Below, in pieces: positions 37,592-46,262 of a stretch of 64,000 nt of DNA (positions are counted from its first letter, which is position 1; the number at the start of each line of letters is the position of its first letter). This DNA is from Paraclostridium benzoelyticum (GTDB taxonomy: Bacteria > Bacillota > Clostridia > Peptostreptococcales > Peptostreptococcaceae): NCBI RefSeq assembly GCF_001006285.1, contig NZ_LBBT01000147.1, positions 1 to 64,000 on the forward strand. Reading direction: 5' to 3'. The position numbers and the translations under genes were made by a program. The notes below the pieces were generated by a model. It saw only the letters and a program-made list of their open reading frames with translations, was not told where the DNA came from and made no database searches.

Positions 37592-37664
37592 GGGTGGTAG
37601 TTATTATTTTCTCCATACCAAGTCTTTCAGACTTGAAGTATTACGAAAATAACAACTACCACCC
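37592..37664. repeat. Palindromic element, copy D
   Basis: GGGTGGTAGTTATTATTTT pairs with AAAATAACAACTACCACCC. The inner stem is AAGTC-TTTC-AGACTT. The core ATTTTCTCCATACC...GTATTACGAAAAT is a diverged family core. It lies 12 bases after the pepF-like stop codon. Confidence 0.75.
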
Positions 37665-37789
37665 TTTGCTATTGTAAACTTATGGTGGTGGAGTTGAGAG
37701 GACTTGAAGTGTTACGTCAATACTAAATAAACACCCTTTGCTATTGTAAACTTATGGTGGGGAGTTGAGTTGACCCCTTTGCTATTGTA
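37661..37789. repeat. Three-fold partial repeat following copy D
   Basis: CCCTTTGCTATTGTA recurs at about 37662, 37734 and 37775. The first two copies continue with AACTTATGGTGG and GGAGTTGAG. A second GACTTGAAGTGTTACG segment in between resembles the right arm of copy D. It looks like decayed tandem pieces of the element. Confidence 0.75.
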
Positions 37790-37888
37790 GCTTAATAGTG
37801 TATGGAGAAGATGTGAAATAAAATTCACATCTTTTTTTGTGGTTAAGAAAAAATGTTTCAAGAAAATAATGTGAAATTATAAAAGTAA

Positions 37889-37917
37889 TTGACTATTATT
37901 ATCAATACTGCTATAAT
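37889..37917 (+). promoter_or_regulatory. Promoter with Fur box for siderophore importer
   Basis: -35 TTGACT (37889-37894), 17-base spacer, -10 TATAAT (37912-37917). TGACTATTATTATCA at 37890-37904 matches the 7-1-7 Fur motif TGATAATNATTATCA except at two positions and covers the -35 and spacer. Iron-dependent repression is the natural reading. Confidence 0.75.
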
Positions 37918-37980
37918 ATGAACAAATAAAAGTGATAATTAATTTCAAATAGTAATTAAAAATAATTGGGAGGTTTATTC

Positions 37981-38919
37981 ATGAAAAAACGAAAGTCATT
38001 AGTATTGCTTGCAGCAGTAGTAGCCACGTTAGGGTTAGTTACTGGGTGTGCAGGCGGTAATTCATCAAATAAAGAAAGTAATGAGAAAAGAACGGTTCAA
38101 TCAGTAAAAGGAGATGTTGAAATACCAGCAGATCCCAAACGAATAGTAGATATTTCAGGAAGCAGTGAAGAACTTTTAATTTTAGGTCACACACCAGTTG
38201 CTACAGCCAATGTAGACTCTTATGAAACTACTAAAGTACCTTCATACATAGAAGATAAATTAAAAGATACTAAAGTTGTAGGTCATTCAATGATGGATAC
38301 TATGGATGTTGAAGCAATTTTAGGAACAAATCCAGACTTAATAATAATGAGTCAAAGACAAGAAAAAATATATGATCAATTAAAAGAGATTGCTCCAGTA
38401 GTTATGATAAAAGACTACGCAAATGATTGGAGAAGTAAATTAATAGATGTTTCAAAGTTATTTAACCAAGAAGATAAAGCTAAAGAGTGGTTAAATAATT
38501 ATGACAAAAAAGCTGAAGAACTTGGAAAAGAAGTTATAGCTAAAAATGGAGATCAAACGTACTTAACAGTTTTAGCAACTCAAGGTCAATTTATGGTATT
38601 CAGTGATGCGGGTATAGGAACTATTGTAAATGATGACATGAAACTATCTAGACCTGAAAATATGCCAAAGCAAGATGGGATAACATTACCAACGGTTAGT
38701 ATGGAAGGTTTAACTGAAATAGATGCAGATCACATTATTGTTATAGCTACGGATTCTGATAAAAAAGATTTAGAAAATAGTTCAGTATGGTCACAAATTA
38801 GAGCTGTAAAAGATGGAAATGTAACAATCTTAGATGCTTCACCATATTTTACTCAATCATATAACCCGATAGGTAGAGAGTTATTATTAGAATCAGTTAA
38901 AAATGAATTAATAAAGTAA
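37981..38919 (+). CDS. Iron-siderophore ABC transporter substrate-binding lipoprotein
   Basis: This 312-aa lipoprotein has a signal ending LVTGC and a class III (TroA/FhuD/FecB-like) binding fold with the conserved DPKRIVDI and NPDLIIMSQR segments. The next three genes complete a FecCD-type importer. The ligand is probably a ferric siderophore, which cannot be named from sequence. The ATG at 37981 follows GGGAGG; a TTG 15 bases upstream overlaps that site. A stem-loop follows the gene. Confidence 0.9.
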   Translation: MKKRKSLVLLAAVVATLGLVTGCAGGNSSNKESNEKRTVQSVKGDVEIPADPKRIVDISGSSEELLILGHTPVATANVDSYETTKVPSYIEDKLKDTKVVGHSMMDTMDVEAILGTNPDLIIMSQRQEKIYDQLKEIAPVVMIKDYANDWRSKLIDVSKLFNQEDKAKEWLNNYDKKAEELGKEVIAKNGDQTYLTVLATQGQFMVFSDAGIGTIVNDDMKLSRPENMPKQDGITLPTVSMEGLTEIDADHIIVIATDSDKKDLENSSVWSQIRAVKDGNVTILDASPYFTQSYNPIGRELLLESVKNELIK

Positions 38920-38925
38920 TTTAGT

Positions 38926-38967
38926 ATAGCAGGTGTGTATAATGGATTTCATTTTCACACCTGTTTT
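38926..38967 (+). terminator. Intercistronic stem-loop after binding-protein gene
   Basis: GCAGGTGTG and CACACCTGT flank an 18-base loop and are followed by T5. It probably gives partial termination or mRNA stability, so the binding protein is made in excess over the permeases. Confidence 0.65.
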
Positions 38968-39000
38968 TAATAATAGAAATATAGAAAGGGATGTTTAGAC

Positions 39001-40011
39001 ATGAAATTAAGTAAAAAGAGTTCGGCTTATTTATTAATTACAATTGGAATAGCAATTCTTTTTATTGGTATTTTTATATCGGTATCAATGGGACCTAAGG
39101 ATATAAGCTTAAATACCATGATAAATAGTTTTATATCCAATTCAAGTGATGTAGATACAAAAATAATTAGAGATGTTAGAATGCCAAGGGCTATAGCTGC
39201 AGCATTAGTTGGAGGATTTTTAGCTGTATCGGGTGCTATAATGCAAGGTATTACAAGAAACCCTATAGCAGATCCATCTGTAATGGGTATAACACAAGGA
39301 GCTACATTTACTATAGCTATAGCTTTAGTTTTACAAAAGGTAGTACCAGGGTTTGCACCAGGAAGTTTTGGGCTTATGATATTTTCTTTTTTAGGAGCGA
39401 GTATAAGTGGATTGCTAGTTTACTTTATAAGTTCTAGAACTAGAAAAAAAGTTGATCCAGTGAAATTAGCATTAGCAGGAACGGCATTAGGTACATTATT
39501 AGTGTCACTAGCTATGGCGTTTGCTATGTACTTTAACTTATCTCAGCAATTAAGCTTTTGGATTTCTGGAGGACTAGTAAGTGCTAAATGGGAAGGCGTA
39601 AAGCTTTTATTAATTATCGGAGGGATAGGTTTTATAGTAGCTATGATAATGGCTCCGAGAATTACAATATTAAGTTTAGGTGAAGAAGTTGCTATAGGAC
39701 TTGGACAAAAAACTAACTTAGTAAGATTTATATCGTTAGTAGTAGTAGTTTTAATGACAGGAGCAAGTGTGTCTGTTGCTGGAAATATTGTATTTGTAGG
39801 TCTGGTAGTACCTCAAATTGCAAAAGGAATAGTTGGAGCAGATTATAAATATATAATACCTAGTTCTCTAGTTTTAGGGTCTTTGTTATTAGTTTACAGC
39901 GATATCTTATCAAGAATGATAAATCCACCGTATGAAACACCAGTAGGTTCAATAACTGCGCTTGTTGGAGTACCGGTCTTTATATATCTTGTAAGAAAGG
40001 AAACTAGATAA
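39001..40011 (+). CDS. FecCD-type iron-siderophore ABC permease (first)
   Basis: This 336-aa BtuC-like permease has about 9-10 helices. Family motifs include RMPRAIAAALVGGFLAVSGAIMQGITRNPIADPSVMG near residues 60-100 and the GxxxxxVGLVVPQIAK coupling segment. It pairs with the next gene as a heterodimeric channel. The start follows AAAGGGATG. Confidence 0.92.
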   Translation: MKLSKKSSAYLLITIGIAILFIGIFISVSMGPKDISLNTMINSFISNSSDVDTKIIRDVRMPRAIAAALVGGFLAVSGAIMQGITRNPIADPSVMGITQGATFTIAIALVLQKVVPGFAPGSFGLMIFSFLGASISGLLVYFISSRTRKKVDPVKLALAGTALGTLLVSLAMAFAMYFNLSQQLSFWISGGLVSAKWEGVKLLLIIGGIGFIVAMIMAPRITILSLGEEVAIGLGQKTNLVRFISLVVVVLMTGASVSVAGNIVFVGLVVPQIAKGIVGADYKYIIPSSLVLGSLLLVYSDILSRMINPPYETPVGSITALVGVPVFIYLVRKETR

Positions 40012-40012
40012 A

Positions 40013-41029
40013 ATGAAAACTAATAATAAAAAGTCTAAAATTATATTAATAGCATCGATTTTATTAGCGCTTATATTTATTACTGTGTTGATAAGTTTAA
40101 ATATGGGATCGTTTAAAATTCCACCTATAGATGTATTAAAAACATTTATAGGACAAGGACAGAAAAATTATGAAATAGCAATTTTTAAATTAAGACTACC
40201 TAGAATAGTTATTGCAATATTAGTAGGAAGTGCATTAGCAACAGCAGGATCTATACTTCAGGGAGTTACTAAAAATGATTTAGCAGATTCAGGAATATTA
40301 GGTATAAACTCGGGAGCTGCATTATTTGTTGTAGTATATATATATTTAATGAATGGAAATGTATATGATGGAGTAAGTAACTTAACCATATTTACAATGC
40401 CTATAGTTGCGTTACTGGGGGCATTATTTGGAGCTTTTTTAATATATGTATTAGCATTTAAAAATGGAATTAGCTCTCAAAGATTACTTTTAATAGGAAT
40501 AGGTATAAATATAGCATTTACATCAATAATGACTATATTCCAATTGAAATTTACTACTCAAGAATTTAATAGAGTAATGGCATGGACATCAGGAAGTATA
40601 TGGGGTAGTAACTGGAAGTATGTACTAGCAATACTACCTTTTATAATAGTATTTATGTTTCTTGCAATATATAAATCAAGATACCTAGATGCATTAAATT
40701 TAGGAGATGAAATATCTACAGGGCTTGGTGTTAATGTAGAAAAGGAAAGAAAAAAGCTAATAACTTATGCAGTTATATTAGCCGGAGTTGCAACATCAGT
40801 AGCAGGTAGCATTTCATTTTTAGGATTAGTTTCACCTCACATTGCTAGAAAGCTTGTTGGGCCTAAACATAAAAGATTAGTACCTATATCAGCATTAATA
40901 GGAATATTACTTATATTAGCAGCTGATACTGTATCAAGAAATTTACTAGCACCAATAGAAATACCAGTAGGAATAGTTATATCTATAATAGGTGTACCTT
41001 ACTTTATATATTTAATGTTAGCAGATTAG
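40013..41029 (+). CDS. FecCD-type iron-siderophore ABC permease (second)
   Basis: This 338-aa BtuC-like permease begins one base after the previous stop codon. It shares RLPRIVIAILVGSALATAGSILQG and the SFLGLVSPHIARKLVG coupling loop. The two permeases have diverged enough that they probably form a heterodimer. Confidence 0.92.
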   Translation: MKTNNKKSKIILIASILLALIFITVLISLNMGSFKIPPIDVLKTFIGQGQKNYEIAIFKLRLPRIVIAILVGSALATAGSILQGVTKNDLADSGILGINSGAALFVVVYIYLMNGNVYDGVSNLTIFTMPIVALLGALFGAFLIYVLAFKNGISSQRLLLIGIGINIAFTSIMTIFQLKFTTQEFNRVMAWTSGSIWGSNWKYVLAILPFIIVFMFLAIYKSRYLDALNLGDEISTGLGVNVEKERKKLITYAVILAGVATSVAGSISFLGLVSPHIARKLVGPKHKRLVPISALIGILLILAADTVSRNLLAPIEIPVGIVISIIGVPYFIYLMLAD

Positions 41030-41044
41030 AAAGAGGTAAAAATT

Positions 41045-41836
41045 ATGAATTCAATAATAACTAAGAACTTAAACATATCTTATGGAAATATAGATATTGT
41101 AAAAAACTTAAATTTAAATATACCAAAAGGAAAAATAACTACAATAATAGGAGCTAACGGATGTGGTAAATCTACTATTTTAAAAACTATAGGAAGAATA
41201 ATAAATCCAAAGAGCGGAAGTATTTATATAAATGGCAAAAATCTTCATGAGGAAAATCCAACAGATATCGCAAAAGAAATGGCAGTACTTCCACAAAATC
41301 CACAAGCTCCAAGCGGACTTACTGTAGAGGAATTAATATCTTATGGTAGATTTCCTCATCAAAAGGGATTTGGAAAGATGAATAAAGAAGATAAGGATAT
41401 TGTAAGTTGGGCTATGGAAGTTACAAAAATATCTGAATTTAGAGATAGAAATATTGATGATTTATCTGGAGGACAAAGACAAAGGGCCTGGATAGCAATG
41501 GCTCTTGCACAAGAAACAGACATATTATTATTAGATGAACCTACAACATATTTAGATTTAGCTCATCAATTAGAAATTTTACAGTTATTAGATGAATTAA
41601 ATAAAAATGAAAAACGAACAATTGTAATGGTTATTCATGAGTTAAACAATGCATCTAGATTTGCAGATCATATGATAGGAATCAAAAAAGGGAAAATTGT
41701 ATGTGAAGGTGAAGCTCATGATGTTATGACAAAAGAAAATCTAAAAGAAATTTTTAATATTGATGCAGAAATTGTTGAAGATCCGCGAACAAAAAAACCT
41801 GTTTGTTTGACATATGACATGGTTAAAAAAAATTAA
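41045..41836 (+). CDS. Iron-siderophore ABC transporter ATPase
   Basis: This 263-aa ATPase of the FecE/FhuC group has Walker A GANGCGKST, signature LSGGQRQR, Walker B LLLDEPTTYLDL and the switch His in VIHELN. It closes the operon that starts at 37981 and works with both permeases. AGAGGT precedes the ATG. Confidence 0.93.
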   Translation: MNSIITKNLNISYGNIDIVKNLNLNIPKGKITTIIGANGCGKSTILKTIGRIINPKSGSIYINGKNLHEENPTDIAKEMAVLPQNPQAPSGLTVEELISYGRFPHQKGFGKMNKEDKDIVSWAMEVTKISEFRDRNIDDLSGGQRQRAWIAMALAQETDILLLDEPTTYLDLAHQLEILQLLDELNKNEKRTIVMVIHELNNASRFADHMIGIKKGKIVCEGEAHDVMTKENLKEIFNIDAEIVEDPRTKKPVCLTYDMVKKN

Positions 41837-42022
41837 AAAATAAAGATATAAAAAAGGAATACTTAAAAGAAATTAGAATAAATATAAATTGAAAGTTAGA
41901 AAATTAACTTAATAGATAAAATCTATGAAAAGAAGTTAATAAAAAGATTATAGCTATATCAACGGTTTGACAAAAACTGGACAATATCAACAAAAAAACA
42001 TAAAAAAATATTTGAAAAAGTA

Positions 42023-42051
42023 TTGTATATATTTACCAAGCTAGATATAAT
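42023..42051 (+). promoter_or_regulatory. Promoter of glycine riboswitch and grd operon
   Basis: TTGTAT (42023-42028), a 17-base spacer and a perfect TATAAT (42046-42051), about 60 bases upstream of the riboswitch aptamer. Confidence 0.65.
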
Positions 42052-42063
42052 GTAAGTAAGAAA

Positions 42064-42243
42064 AGCACCTAAGGGGCAAAGACAAAATTAAAAATTAAAC
42101 CGTTTGAAGGTTAAGGGAGACAGTCTCTAATTTGGGGAAATTAGAGATGACCGAAGGGACAAATTTAAATTCATCCCAAAAGAATTTAAATGAAATTCTC
42201 AGGTAAAAGGACTTTAACTGGACGGATCTCTGAAAGATATTTT
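42064..42243 (+). ncRNA. Glycine riboswitch
   Basis: A full aptamer occupies about 42114-42233. P1 is GGGAGA paired with TCTCT. The conserved ACCGAAGGGACAAA and CTCAGGTAAAAGGAC blocks are present, with TCTCTAATTT/AAATTAGAGA and ATTTAAATTC/GAATTTAAAT hairpins between. Upstream, CACCTAAGGGGCAAAG (42067-42082) resembles part of a first aptamer, so this may be a degenerate tandem pair. It precedes a terminator and the glycine reductase operon, so glycine probably switches expression on. Confidence 0.9.
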
Positions 42244-42244
42244 G

Positions 42245-42281
42245 ACAGGGAACTAAGTGGGGACTTAGTTTCCTGTTTTTT
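42245..42281 (+). terminator. Riboswitch expression-platform terminator
   Basis: ACAGGGAACTAAGT, loop GGGG, ACTTAGTTTCCTGT then T6. It lies between the aptamer and grdX, fitting control by transcription termination. Confidence 0.88.
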
Positions 42282-42319
42282 AGTTTAACAAAAGAAATTT
42301 TGAAAGTGAGTGTAGACAA

Positions 42320-42691
42320 ATGTTAATAATCACTAACAATCCTATGATTCAGGAAAACGTTACTGATAAAGAAGTTATAACGTTAGATACTGACTATATA
42401 GGAACATTAAAGGAATGCAGAGATTTAGTTCATAAGGGGTATGAATTATTATCACATCCGCTATATGGGAGCGTAAAACCCAATGAGACGCCATATCGTA
42501 CAGTCATAATTAAAAAGGGGAAATCTCTAGACACAAATTCATTAAACTTAATAGAAGAAGCCATAGAAACAGCAGAAAAATTTAAAAACAACAAGTTAAC
42601 TCCTATGTGGACTGAAAAAGTTTTAGACGATTTCAGAGTAATTGATTTTGATATAATGAGAAATACAATTCAAAGAATACAATATGTATAA
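42320..42691 (+). CDS. grdX: GrdX family protein
   Basis: This 123-aa protein opens the glycine reductase operon, as GrdX does in other Stickland clostridia. Typical features are the LIITNNPMI start and the HPLYGSVKPNETPYRTVI segment. Its function is unknown; a regulatory or assembly role has been supposed from position only. The ribosome site is weak (AAGTGAG). It follows the riboswitch terminator by about 40 bases. Confidence 0.88.
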   Translation: MLIITNNPMIQENVTDKEVITLDTDYIGTLKECRDLVHKGYELLSHPLYGSVKPNETPYRTVIIKKGKSLDTNSLNLIEEAIETAEKFKNNKLTPMWTEKVLDDFRVIDFDIMRNTIQRIQYV

Positions 42692-42733
42692 ACTTTGGTG
42701 TATATATATTAATAAAAATAGGGGGTCGAGATA

Positions 42734-43696
42734 ATGGAAAATTTATATGATATAGTCATAATAGGTTGTGGACCTGCAGGTCTTGCAGCTGGTCTTTACG
42801 GCGCAAGAGCTAAAATGAAGACTTTAATACTTGAAAAAGGAAAAACTGGTGGACAAATAGTTATAACTCATGAAGTTGCTAACTATCCAGGATCAGTTGA
42901 AAATGCTACTGGACCAAGCTTAATAGCTAGAATGGTAGAGCAATGTAAAGAATTTGGTGCTGAAATAGTTAGAGACTCTATAGTAGACACTGAATTAGAA
43001 GGAAATATAAAAGTATTAAAAGGTGAAAAAGGTGAGTACAGAGCTAAAACTGTTATAATAGCTACTGGAGCTACTCCTAAAAAATTAGGATGCCCAGGAG
43101 AAAAAGAATTAACAGGTAAAGGAGTTTCTTACTGTGCTACATGTGACGCTGACTTCTTCGAAGATTTCGAAGTATTCGTAGTTGGAGGAGGAGATAGTGC
43201 TATAGAAGAAGCATTATACTTAACTAAGTTTGCTAGAAAAGTTACTATAGTTCATAGAAGACAAGGTTTAAGATGTGCTAGATCTATAGAAGATAAAGCA
43301 AGAGCTAATGAAAGAATAGAATTCTTATTAGATACAGTTATAGATGAAATAAAAGGTGATGGATTAGTTGAATCAGTAGTATTTAGAAATACTCAAACAG
43401 GTGAAACTAATGAATACTTCGCTGATGAAGAAGATGGAACTATGGGAATATTCATATTCGTAGGATTTGATTCTCAAACTGAGTTATTCAAAGGTAAAGT
43501 GGATATGGATGACTATGGATACATCAAAACAGATGATAATATGTTAACAAATATACCTGGTGTATTTGCTGCAGGAGATTGTAGAGTTAAATCATTAAGA
43601 CAAGTCGTTACAGCAACAGCTGATGGAGCTATAGCTGCAGTAACAGCTGAAAAATATGTAGAAGCAAACTTCGAAGAAGAAGTTACTAATTGCTAA
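42734..43696 (+). CDS. trxB: Thioredoxin reductase
   Basis: This 320-aa FAD/NAD(P)H flavoprotein has the FAD motif GCGPAG at 11-16, the redox pair C134-A-T-C137, the second dinucleotide motif VVGGGDSAIEE and the C-terminal FAAGDCR. Within the grd operon it supplies electrons through TrxA to the selenoprotein GrdA. GGGGGTCGAG precedes the ATG. Confidence 0.95.
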   Translation: MENLYDIVIIGCGPAGLAAGLYGARAKMKTLILEKGKTGGQIVITHEVANYPGSVENATGPSLIARMVEQCKEFGAEIVRDSIVDTELEGNIKVLKGEKGEYRAKTVIIATGATPKKLGCPGEKELTGKGVSYCATCDADFFEDFEVFVVGGGDSAIEEALYLTKFARKVTIVHRRQGLRCARSIEDKARANERIEFLLDTVIDEIKGDGLVESVVFRNTQTGETNEYFADEEDGTMGIFIFVGFDSQTELFKGKVDMDDYGYIKTDDNMLTNIPGVFAAGDCRVKSLRQVVTATADGAIAAVTAEKYVEANFEEEVTNC

Positions 43697-43840
43697 TAAA
43701 AAAGTACGTTTAACAAGGTTATCGGGGGATGATGTTTATTAAATTAAACATTACTTAATGAACGGTACTTAAATTAAAATAGCTATTAATATATTAAAAA
43801 TATATTAAAATATATAAAATCCAATAAGGGGGATACTGAA

Positions 43841-44158
43841 ATGATAGCATTAGAAAAAAATACATTCAATCCAGAAGTATTAGAAGCAGAAGGGCTAGTA
43901 TTAGTTGATTTCTGGAGCCAAGGTTGTGAACCTTGTAAAGCATTACTTCCAGATATAGAAAAATTTGCAGAAGCATATGGGGAAAAAATAAAGTTCTGTA
44001 AATTCGATATAACTAAAGCTAGAAGAGTTGCTATAAAAGAGAAGGTTTTAGGTCTTCCAACTATAGCTATATACAAAGATGGAGCTAAAATAGATGAAGT
44101 AACAAAAGATGATGCTACAGTTTCTAATATAGAAGCTATGATAAAGAAGCACTTATAA
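43841..44158 (+). CDS. trxA: Thioredoxin of the glycine reductase system
   Basis: This 105-aa thioredoxin has active site C29-E-P-C32 in FWSQGCEPCKALLP rather than the common CGPC. GCxPC variants are characteristic of thioredoxins that serve glycine reductase in Stickland clostridia. It should reduce oxidised GrdA. GGGGGATA lies upstream. The 145-base gap from trxB contains a weak hairpin AAGTAC...GTACTT. Confidence 0.93.
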   Translation: MIALEKNTFNPEVLEAEGLVLVDFWSQGCEPCKALLPDIEKFAEAYGEKIKFCKFDITKARRVAIKEKVLGLPTIAIYKDGAKIDEVTKDDATVSNIEAMIKKHL

Positions 44159-44223
44159 GTAATTAATGGGGATTCAATTCCCCGTTAAAATAAATTAAGT
44201 TCAAAAAATTAGGGGGTGCCAAT

Positions 44224-45510
44224 ATGCGTCTTGAGTTAGGGAAAATCTTTATAAAAGATGTACAATTTGGAGCAGTAACAGAAGTTAAAGATTCAGTATT
44301 ATACATCAACAAAGAAGAGATGTTAAAAGAAATTGGTGGAGATGAACATATAAAATCAATAGATTTAGATATAGTTCGTCCAGGGGAAAGCGTTAGAATA
44401 ATACCAGTTAAAGACGTTATAGAACCGAGAGTAAAAGTTGATGGTAATGGAGGAATATTCCCAGGAGTTATATCAAAAGTTGACACTGTTGGAGAAGGTA
44501 GAACTCATGCACTTAAAAATGTTGGAGTTGTAACAACTGGTAAAATAGTTGGTTTCCAAGAAGGTATAATAGATATGACTGGTCCTGGAGCTGAATATAC
44601 ACCATTCTCTAAGTTAAACAACGTTGTTGTTATAGCTGAACCAATAGATGGTTTAAAGCAATACGATCACGAAAGAGCTGTTAGAATGATAGGATTCAAA
44701 GCTGCTATATACTTAGGAGAAGTTGCTAGAAACTTAACTCCAGATGAAGTTGTAGAGTACGAAACTAAGCCATTATTAGAGTCAGTAGCAGAGTATCCAG
44801 AACTTCCAAAAGTAGGATATGTATACATGCTTCAAACTCAAGGATTATTACATGACACATATGTTTACGGAGTTGACGCTAAGCAAATAGTACCAACATT
44901 ATTATACCCAACTGAATTAATGGACGGAGCTATAGTAAGTGGTAACTGTGTTTCAGCTTGTGATAAAAACCCAAGTTATGTACACATGAATAACTCAGTA
45001 GTTGAAGATTTATACCTACAACATGGAAAAGAAATAAACTTTGTAGGAGTTATCATAACTAATGAAAACGTATACCTAGCAGATAAAGAAAGATCTTCTA
45101 ACTGGACTGCTAAATTATGTAAACAATTAGGTTTAGATGCTGTAATAGTATCTCAAGAAGGATTTGGTAACCCAGATACAGACCTTATAATGAACTGCAA
45201 GAAAATAGAAGGTCAAGGTGTTAAAACTGTTATAGTTACAGATGAGTATGCTGGTAGAGATGGAGCATCTCAATCATTAGCTGATGCTGATGCTAAAGCT
45301 AACGCTGTTGTAACTGGTGGAAATGCTAACCAAGTTGTTGTATTACCTAAGATGGATAGAGTTATAGGACACGTTGAAGTTGCTGATGTTATAGCTGGTG
45401 GAGCTGCTGGATCTTTAAGAGAAGATGGATCAATAGAAGCTGAGATACAAGTAATAACTGGAGCTACTAATGAAACAGGATTCGGATTCTTAACAGCTAA
45501 GGGGTATTAG
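44224..45510 (+). CDS. grdE: Glycine reductase component B, alpha/beta proprotein
   Basis: GrdE (428 aa) is cleaved to two subunits of the substrate-specific protein B, forming a pyruvoyl group at the new end. The cleavage site is before C242 in SGN-CVSACDKN, conserved in the family. The pyruvoyl group makes a Schiff base with glycine, which is passed to Sec of GrdB. GGGGGTG precedes the ATG. It is followed by palindromic element E inside the operon. Confidence 0.95.
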   Translation: MRLELGKIFIKDVQFGAVTEVKDSVLYINKEEMLKEIGGDEHIKSIDLDIVRPGESVRIIPVKDVIEPRVKVDGNGGIFPGVISKVDTVGEGRTHALKNVGVVTTGKIVGFQEGIIDMTGPGAEYTPFSKLNNVVVIAEPIDGLKQYDHERAVRMIGFKAAIYLGEVARNLTPDEVVEYETKPLLESVAEYPELPKVGYVYMLQTQGLLHDTYVYGVDAKQIVPTLLYPTELMDGAIVSGNCVSACDKNPSYVHMNNSVVEDLYLQHGKEINFVGVIITNENVYLADKERSSNWTAKLCKQLGLDAVIVSQEGFGNPDTDLIMNCKKIEGQGVKTVIVTDEYAGRDGASQSLADADAKANAVVTGGNANQVVVLPKMDRVIGHVEVADVIAGGAAGSLREDGSIEAEIQVITGATNETGFGFLTAKGY

Positions 45511-45532
45511 AAACTGTAATACGATTAGGTTG

Positions 45533-45616
45533 CTTCGTGACATTTAATATTGTTTCCTTTACACAAAGTCCTGCGGACTTTAAGTGTTTCGTCAACAATA
45601 TATAAATATCACTTCG
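45533..45616. repeat. Palindromic element, copy E (inside grd operon)
   Basis: CTTCGTGACATTTAATATTG pairs with CAATATATAAATATCAC. The inner stem is AAAGTC-CTGC-GGACTTT. The core ATTGTTTCC...GTGTTTCGTCAACAAT is a family member close to copy C (both have TTCGTG...CACTTCG ends). No T-run follows, so read-through into grdA is possible. A weaker second palindrome GCTATAATAT...ATAATATAGC follows to 45655. Confidence 0.75.
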
Positions 45617-45756
45617 CTATAATATATCGTAAATACAAGTGTTTCATAATATAGCTGAGAAGAATATATTTAAATAAAAATAGATTTTTAAAGAGTGTGA
45701 ATTTAAAAAGGTGTTAAAATGACAATATTAAAATAAATGGGAAAAGGAGATATATT

Positions 45757-46236
45757 ATGAGCTTATTAAGTAATAAAAAGATCATAATCATAGGTGACCG
45801 TGACGGAATTCCGGGACCTGCGATAGAAGAGTGTGTAAACACTGTAGAAAATACTGAAATAGTTTTTGCTTCAACAGAATGTTTTGTCTGAACTGCTGCT
45901 GGGGCTATGGACTTAGAAAACCAAAACAGAGTTAAAGATGCTACTGAAAAATTCGGTGCTGAAAATGTTGTGGTTTTACTAGGTGCTGCTGAAGCCGAAG
46001 CTGCAGGTCTTGCAGCTGAAACAGTAACTGCTGGAGATCCAACTTTCGCTGGACCACTTGCTGGTGTTGAGTTAGGATTGGCTGTTTATCATGTTGTTGA
46101 ACCAGAAATGAAAGAGTTATTTGACGAATCAGTTTACGAAGATCAAATAAGTATGATGGAAATGGTTCTTGAAGTTGATGAAATCGTTGAAGAGATGAAC
46201 GATATAAGGGGTCAATTCTGCAAATATAATGCCTAA
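45757..46236 (+). CDS. grdA: Glycine/sarcosine/betaine reductase selenoprotein A (Sec45)
   Basis: Read through TGA at 45889-45891 to give 159 aa. The site is ECFV-U45-TAAGAMD, the conserved C-x-x-U redox motif of GrdA. The protein takes the carboxymethyl group from GrdB as a selenoether and hands it to protein C, becoming oxidised and then re-reduced by thioredoxin. The ATG at 45757 follows AAAAGGAGA. A reading that stops at TGA would lose most of a strongly conserved protein. Confidence 0.96.
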
Positions 46237-46262
46237 TTAAATCAAAAGGGGTTGAGATAAAG

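Noticed and set aside
45889-45930. SECIS hairpin of grdA
   Set aside because: No stem as clear as in grdB or saoL could be drawn by eye, so none is annotated although Sec decoding is certain from homology.
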